Shown here: positions 59,340-64,000 of the stretch, in pieces | How the letters are laid out: each line of letters starts with the position of its first letter | Numbering within the stretch: the first letter of the stretch is position 1 | Assembly (NCBI GenBank): GCA_044358015.1 | Contig: JBIKOO010000008.1 | Span: 1-64,000, forward strand | Source of the DNA: Casp-actino8 sp044358015 | GTDB lineage: Bacteria; Actinomycetota; Acidimicrobiia; Acidimicrobiales; Ilumatobacteraceae | Length of the DNA stretch: 64,000 nucleotides | Direction: 5' to 3' | The notes under the pieces: generated by a model | What the model saw: only the letters and a program-made list of their open reading frames with translations | What the model was told of the DNA's origin: nothing | The model's database searches: none | Program-made: the position numbers and the translations under genes

Positions 59340-60650
59340 ATGCCGGCTAAAGATCTCGACCAAATCGTCAACCTGTGCAAGCGTCGCGGCTTTGTGTATC
59401 CATCGGCGGAGATTTATGGGGGATTCCGCTCGAGTTACGACTACGGCCCGCTCGGCTCGTTGATGTTGCGGAACGTTCGTGAATCGTGGATTCGCACCAT
59501 GGTGCAAAAGCGGGATGACGTTGTATTGATCGACGCCGCAATTTTGGGTCCGCCGCAGGTTTTTGAAGCCAGTGGACACCTCGCTAACTTCAGTGACCCG
59601 CTTGTTGACTGTAAGACCTGTAAACAACGTTTTCGCGAAGACCACCTTGAGGACAAGTCAGTTTGTCCAAACTGTGGTGCTAAAGACACGTTGACTGATG
59701 CTCGCGCTTTCAATTTAATGTTCAAGACTTTCGCTGGTCCGGTCGAAGGTTCTGGTGCAGAGGTGTATCTCCGTCCAGAGACAGCGCAAGGAATGTTCGT
59801 TAACTTTGCCAATGTTTTGCAGACCAGTCGTAAGAAGCCACCGTTTGGTATCGCTCAGGTAGGTAAGAGTTTCCGAAATGAAATCACCCCTGGAAACTTC
59901 ATTTTCCGAACTCGTGAATTTGAGCAAATGGAACTTGAGTTTTTTGTTCCGCCAGCCGAAGGCCCGAAGTGGTACGAGTATTGGTGCAATGCCCGTTTGC
60001 AGTGGTACGTCGACTTGGGTATCCCGTTAGAAATGTTGCGATTGCGTCCACATGACGCTGATGAATTAAGTCATTACTCAGCCGGCACTGCCGACGTCGA
60101 GTTTGCTTACCCATGGGGTTGGGGAGAACTCGAAGGAATTGCTCAACGCACCAACTTTGACCTCAATCAACATGCCACCCATTCGGGCCAAAAACTTGAT
60201 TTCTTCGATCAATCAACCAATGAGCGTTACGTTCCCTTCGTGATTGAGCCGGCCGCCGGTGTGAACCGAGCGATGGCGGCGTTCTTGTTGGCTGCTTATG
60301 AAGAAGATGAGATCGGTGGCGAAGTTCGTACCGTGTTGCGCCTTCATCCGCGCTTGGCTCCGTACAAAGTCGCTATTTTGCCACTGAGCAAAAAGGACAC
60401 TTTGACCCCGCTGGCTCGAGAGATATTTGAGGCTCTCGGTGAGCGCTATATGGTTGACTACGACGACACTCAGTCGATTGGTAAGCGTTATCGCCGTCAA
60501 GACGAGATCGGTACTCCATTATGTATCACCGTCGACTTTGACTCGCTTGAAGACGGTTCAGTGACGATTCGTGACCGAGACACCACCGATCAAGTCCGCG
60601 TGCAGATCGCTGACCTAGAAAATCAAGTGCGACTGCGTCTCGGGTTCTGA
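59340..60650 (+). CDS. glyS: Glycyl-tRNA synthetase (single-chain class II)
   Basis: The product is 436 residues. The N-terminus IVNLCKRRGFVYPSAEIYGG and GFRSSYDYGPLGSLMLRNV are typical. A zinc site is seen as CKTC and CPNCG. Class II motif 2 is FRNEITPGNFIFRTREFEQME and motif 3 region VIEPAAGVNRAMAAFL. The C-terminal anticodon-binding domain ends near DLENQVRLRLGF. It charges tRNA-Gly. Confidence 0.96.
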   Translation: MPAKDLDQIVNLCKRRGFVYPSAEIYGGFRSSYDYGPLGSLMLRNVRESWIRTMVQKRDDVVLIDAAILGPPQVFEASGHLANFSDPLVDCKTCKQRFREDHLEDKSVCPNCGAKDTLTDARAFNLMFKTFAGPVEGSGAEVYLRPETAQGMFVNFANVLQTSRKKPPFGIAQVGKSFRNEITPGNFIFRTREFEQMELEFFVPPAEGPKWYEYWCNARLQWYVDLGIPLEMLRLRPHDADELSHYSAGTADVEFAYPWGWGELEGIAQRTNFDLNQHATHSGQKLDFFDQSTNERYVPFVIEPAAGVNRAMAAFLLAAYEEDEIGGEVRTVLRLHPRLAPYKVAILPLSKKDTLTPLAREIFEALGERYMVDYDDTQSIGKRYRRQDEIGTPLCITVDFDSLEDGSVTIRDRDTTDQVRVQIADLENQVRLRLGF

Positions 60651-60709
60651 TTTCAACCCAACCTCGTCTACGGTTAGTGCAACTTCATATTTTCTAAAGG
60701 GGAAATCAC

Positions 60710-61015
60710 ATGTCAAAAGTAGCTGTATGGGCAAAAATTCCAGCCGCTCCTGGAAAGCGCGATGAACTCGCTGCTGCTTTAGGTGCCGCTTTAGAAACAG
60801 CCAAAGGTGAAGCAGGAACGATCTATTACATCTTGCACAATGACCCCAATGACGCTGATGCATTATTCATGTATGAAATGTACGAATCACAAGATGCCTT
60901 AACGGCGCATATGGGTTCTGAGGCCTTCAAGGCTCTTGGACCAGCCATCACACCATTCCTTGGTGGTCGGCCAGAATTGCAATTCATTGAACCCATTGGC
61001 GGAAAGGGCGCCTGA
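60710..61015 (+). CDS. Antibiotic biosynthesis monooxygenase (ABM)-domain protein
   Basis: The product is 101 residues with AAAGGGGAAA before the ATG. KIPAAPGKRDELAAALGAAL, GTIYYILHNDPNDADALFMY and YESQDALTAHMGSEAFKAL are the pattern of ABM/YgiN-like dimeric barrels. These act as cofactor-free monooxygenases or quinol-binding proteins. It is 7 bases upstream of trpC and probably co-transcribed with it. Confidence 0.88.
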   Translation: MSKVAVWAKIPAAPGKRDELAAALGAALETAKGEAGTIYYILHNDPNDADALFMYEMYESQDALTAHMGSEAFKALGPAITPFLGGRPELQFIEPIGGKGA

Positions 61016-61022
61016 TTCAGTC

Positions 61023-61820
61023 GTGAATCAGGCCCCGACATACCTCGATCGAATTCTGGCGCGTCACCGAGAGGTGGCATCGCACGACGAACGGGACCTT
61101 GAGCAATTAGTGCACCGCTGTGCGGACATGTCTGCGACGCGGGGTTTTGGCAAGCGTTTGATGGCGGATGCGCATGACGGCATCAGCGTGATCAGCGAGA
61201 TTAAACGGCGGTCACCTTCAAAGGGCGATCTTGCTGAGGGACTTGACCCAGAACAGATAGCCGTTGCTTATGAGTCTGGAGGAGCCTCGTGTTTATCTGT
61301 GCTGACCGACGAAGAGTTCTTTGGCGGTTCAATTGCAGATCTGCAGCGTGCTTCGGCCGCGTGCGGATTGCCGGTGTTGCGTAAGGACTTTACGATTTCT
61401 GCTCACGATGTGTGCGATGCGCGGTTGATGGGTGCAGATTGCGTGTTGTTGATTGCCGCGGCTTTGTCTGATGACGAACTCGTACGCTTTCATAATCTCG
61501 CTACAGACATTGGGCTCGATGTTCTTGTTGAAATCCATGACGAGCGAGAACTTGATCGGGCGCTGACTGCTGAGGCAAAAATCGTTGGGGTTAACCAGCG
61601 CGATTTAGTCACTTTTCAAGTTGACCATGCTCGTGCCTTGCGGATGGCTAGCCAAATACCCGACGGTGTCGTGCGAGTCGCCGAAAGCGGTGTGCGTCAC
61701 GCTCAGGATGCGGCCGAATTACACAACGCTGGATATCACGCAGTTTTGGTCGGCGAGAGTCTGGTCACTGCATCAGATCCCTCTGAAGCGGTCAGATTGT
61801 TGCGGTCAGCCTCTTTGTAA
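61023..61820 (+). CDS. trpC: Indole-3-glycerol phosphate synthase
   Basis: Counted from GTG 61023 the product is 265 residues. ISEIKRRSPSKGDL holds the catalytic Lys and phosphate contact, VLRKDFTI is the second Lys motif, and VNQRDLVTF and VAESGV follow. It closes the indole ring from CdRP. The longer frame upstream overlaps the ABM gene. The next gene, trpF, starts 59 bases downstream. Confidence 0.95.
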   Translation: MNQAPTYLDRILARHREVASHDERDLEQLVHRCADMSATRGFGKRLMADAHDGISVISEIKRRSPSKGDLAEGLDPEQIAVAYESGGASCLSVLTDEEFFGGSIADLQRASAACGLPVLRKDFTISAHDVCDARLMGADCVLLIAAALSDDELVRFHNLATDIGLDVLVEIHDERELDRALTAEAKIVGVNQRDLVTFQVDHARALRMASQIPDGVVRVAESGVRHAQDAAELHNAGYHAVLVGESLVTASDPSEAVRLLRSASL

Positions 61821-61879
61821 AGAACGCGTGATAGGGCAGTATCCGCCGTCGTTTCTTTGTCGGGCGGTACGGTGTCACT

Positions 61880-62539
61880 ATGTTCGTGAAAATTTGTGGC
61901 ATCACGAATGAGGATGATGCTCTTCTTGCAGTGGCTATGGGTGCCGACGCAGTTGGCTTCGTGTTTGCTCCCTCAACGCGCCAGGTTTCCTCTCAAGTTG
62001 TCTATGACATCACTCGGCGATTGCCACCCGAGATATTGACGGTCGGAGTCTTTAAAGATGAACTCCCTGACCGGATTTTTGACATCGTGTCGAAGTCGGG
62101 AGTAAAGGCAGTACAACTCCATGGGCATGAACCCGTTTCCACCGTGGCTGCTTTGGCCGACAATGTGCGCTGGATTATTAAGGCTGTGGCGGCTGGTTCT
62201 CGTGAAGCGCGAATCGCGAATCAATTCGGAACTGACCTGATTTTGGTCGATGCTCCAGAAGCTGGATCGGGAAGGGTGTTTGACTGGTCGTTAACCGATC
62301 AGATCCCGTCAGGAATTCGGCTCATCCTGGCTGGGGGATTAACTCCCGAGAATGTGGCCGAAGCGGTGAACTATGTGAACCCATGGGGAGTGGACGTATC
62401 TTCGGGCGTTGAATCAGCTCCTGGTAAAAAAGATGCGATCAAGCTGCGCCGTTTTATCGCTAATGCTCGAGCGGCTGCACCGCCGGAGGACCCGACTTCG
62501 GGTCTCAACGAATTCCCCTACGACTGGGCTGACGAATAA
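61880..62539 (+). CDS. trpF: Phosphoribosylanthranilate isomerase
   Basis: The product is 219 residues. It starts FVKICGITNEDDALLAVAMG, with the catalytic Cys in KICG, and has AVQLHGHE and LILAGGLTPENVAEAV, which supplies the conserved C-terminal phosphate site, and the Asp in LILVDAPEAGSG. It converts PRA to CdRP, the substrate of TrpC. Confidence 0.95.
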   Translation: MFVKICGITNEDDALLAVAMGADAVGFVFAPSTRQVSSQVVYDITRRLPPEILTVGVFKDELPDRIFDIVSKSGVKAVQLHGHEPVSTVAALADNVRWIIKAVAAGSREARIANQFGTDLILVDAPEAGSGRVFDWSLTDQIPSGIRLILAGGLTPENVAEAVNYVNPWGVDVSSGVESAPGKKDAIKLRRFIANARAAAPPEDPTSGLNEFPYDWADE

Positions 62540-62619
62540 CAAATCGTTGATTTCCATTAAACGACTAGGCACTTTCCGACTTTGAGTGCGAACATAGAGA
62601 GTCTGTTGTGAGGAGTGAA

Positions 62620-63792
62620 GTGTCGATTTCAGAGCAATCAATTATGTCCGAACCATCTGAAGCGGGCCGTTTCGGCGAGTTCGGTGGTCGTTTCGTCCCC
62701 GAAACCTTGGTGCCGGCGTGTCAGGAACTTGAAACGTCTTTTCGTGAGGCGTGGGCTGATCCCGTATTTCGCGCCGAGTTAGATCAAGTTCTCCGTGAAT
62801 ATGCCGGTCGACCTTCAATGATCACCGAGTGTTATCAACTCGGAGCAAAGTTGGGCATTCGGTTAGTGCTGAAACGCGAAGACCTGAATCACACGGGATC
62901 GCACAAAATCAACAACGTGCTGGGTCAAGTGTTGCTGGCGAAGCGAATGGGAAAGAAGCGCATCGTCGCGGAAACTGGCGCTGGTCAACATGGAGTTGCC
63001 TCAGCTACTGCTGCAGCCCTCATGGGAATGTCATGCAAGGTGTACATGGGAGCTGTGGACGTCGAACGCCAAGCGCTCAACGTTTTTCGGATGAAGCTTC
63101 TCGGGGCCGAAGTGGAAGCGGTTCATAGTGGCAGTCGTACCCTCAAAGATGCAGTGAACGAAGCAATGCGTGATTGGGTCGCCTCAGTTGAATCAACGCA
63201 TTATTGCTTGGGTTCGGTGATGGGACCCCACCCTTATCCATGGATGGTTCGCGAGTTCCATCGAGTGATTGGTTCAGAGGCGCGTGAGCAATGTCTCAAG
63301 CGTTATGGCAAAGACCCTGATTTTGTGGTGGCCTGCGTTGGCGGGGGATCAAACGCGATCGGAATCTTCTCAGGTTTTGTCGACACAGACGCACGGTTGA
63401 TCGGTGTTGAGCCAGCAGGTGGAGCTGCAGTCGGTCGAGGACAACCGGGAGTTGTGCACGGCATGAGGAGCTATCTCATGCAAAACGAATATGGCCAAGT
63501 GCAAGAGGCGCATTCAATCTCAGCTGGCCTTGATTATCCAGGAGTTGGACCGGAGCATTCGTACTTGGCATCAATTGGTCGAGCCGAATACCCAACCGTC
63601 ACTGATGCAGAAGTCATTGAGGCTTTCCAATTGATGGCGAAAACCGAAGGCATCATTCCGGCTCTTGAGTGTGCGCATGCATTGGCATGGATCACCCGTG
63701 AGGCACCAAAAATGCAAGGAAAAACGGTGCTGATGAACTTGTCAGGCCGAGGCGATAAAGATGTTGGCCAAATGATGGAGATTCTCGGATGA
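62620..63792 (+). CDS. trpB: Tryptophan synthase beta chain
   Basis: Counted from GTG 62620, which has AGGAG four bases upstream, the product is 390 residues; GTG 62608 and ATG 62644 are alternatives. The PLP Lys is in HTGSHKINN, the cofactor phosphate loop is CVGGGSNAIG, and GRFGEFGGRFVPETL is the usual N-terminus. It joins indole and serine. Its stop overlaps the trpA start. Confidence 0.95.
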   Translation: MSISEQSIMSEPSEAGRFGEFGGRFVPETLVPACQELETSFREAWADPVFRAELDQVLREYAGRPSMITECYQLGAKLGIRLVLKREDLNHTGSHKINNVLGQVLLAKRMGKKRIVAETGAGQHGVASATAAALMGMSCKVYMGAVDVERQALNVFRMKLLGAEVEAVHSGSRTLKDAVNEAMRDWVASVESTHYCLGSVMGPHPYPWMVREFHRVIGSEAREQCLKRYGKDPDFVVACVGGGSNAIGIFSGFVDTDARLIGVEPAGGAAVGRGQPGVVHGMRSYLMQNEYGQVQEAHSISAGLDYPGVGPEHSYLASIGRAEYPTVTDAEVIEAFQLMAKTEGIIPALECAHALAWITREAPKMQGKTVLMNLSGRGDKDVGQMMEILG

Positions 63793-64000
63793 GCGCCACG
63801 GTGTTGACATCTCTCGAGGCCACATTGCGCGCCAAACGTGATGCGGGCCGCAAGATTCTTGTTCCCTATGTGACCGGCGGGCTTAAAGGTTGGACGGATG
63901 CGATTCGGGCCGCCGCAGCCAATGGAGCCGATGTGATTGAAATCGGTTTGCCCTTTTCTGATCCAGTGATGGATGGTCCGATTATCCAAGAGGCCTCACA
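63789..64000 (+). CDS. trpA: Tryptophan synthase alpha chain (5' part)
   Basis: About 70 residues are visible before the window ends. The ATG overlaps the trpB stop (ATGA). ILVPYVTGG and VIEIGLPFSDPVMDGPIIQ contain the catalytic Glu and Asp of TrpA. It releases indole from indole-3-glycerol phosphate and passes it to TrpB. Confidence 0.93.
   Translation, partial: MSATVLTSLEATLRAKRDAGRKILVPYVTGGLKGWTDAIRAAAANGADVIEIGLPFSDPVMDGPIIQEAS

Overview
The window looks like a chromosomal stretch of an actinobacterium, most likely of the Acidimicrobiia (Ilumatobacter-like). This is an inference from gene content. It carries several F420-type luciferase-like oxidoreductases, actinobacterial cytochromes P450, a complete-looking menaquinone tail, an MtrA/MtrB/LpqB-like signalling set, a phoH-ybeY-CBS protein block, an era/recO/uppS/glyS neighbourhood, GTG starts throughout, and a tRNA gene without an encoded CCA end. 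No phylogenetic marker was searched.

Layout. 1-7.6 kb: a catabolic block with two P450s, a TauD-type dioxygenase, an N-acyl-D-amino-acid deacylase-like amidohydrolase and a secreted alpha/beta hydrolase. 7.75-20.0 kb: a probable genomic island that starts in a tRNA-Cys gene and ends at a short copy of the tRNA 3' half. It carries only large repetitive exported proteins: a 1555-residue protein of four seven-bladed RCC1-type propellers nested inside InlB-B-type repeats, an LPXTG-anchored single propeller, and three tandem BspA-like (DUF285) modules, one of them broken. A decayed tyrosine recombinase lies among them. 20.0-33.4 kb: trhO, then a mixed catabolic region (PEP-utilising mobile-domain protein, beta-lactamase-fold esterase, FAD oxidase, SDR, VOC protein, SnoaL-like protein, amidohydrolase, thioesterase-like protein, isochorismatase-like protein, two LLM oxidoreductases, YhdH-like reductase). 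A palindromic operator with core TCTGACGnnnCGTCAGA occurs both here (27.7 kb) and between the TauD and P450 genes (3.3 kb), which suggests one TetR-type regulon spanning the island. 33.4-36.4 kb: phoH, ybeY and a CNNM/CBS protein. 36.4-46.1 kb: menaquinone genes menE, menA, menH, menD, menF and menG with an amidase and a DsbA-family protein between them; menB and menC are not here. 46.2-51.1 kb: acyl-CoA dehydrogenase, acyl-CoA synthetase, LLM oxidoreductase, MaoC hydratase and a small membrane protein. 51.2-60.7 kb: era, a GerMN lipoprotein with a histidine kinase, a divergent response regulator, a DinG-type helicase, uppS, a degenerate UppS-like protein, recO and glyS. 60.7-64 kb: a small monooxygenase-like gene followed by trpC, trpF, trpB and the start of trpA.

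The most notable point is at 57.1-58.5 kb. The catalytic cis-prenyltransferase (UppS) has the active-site Asp but lacks the C-terminal RxG motif. The neighbouring divergent gene encodes a cis-prenyltransferase-like protein that has lost the catalytic Asp and the phosphate-binding residues but ends in RRFGG. This is the division of labour known for the eukaryotic DHDDS/NgBR heteromer and suggests a two-subunit cis-prenyltransferase in this bacterium.
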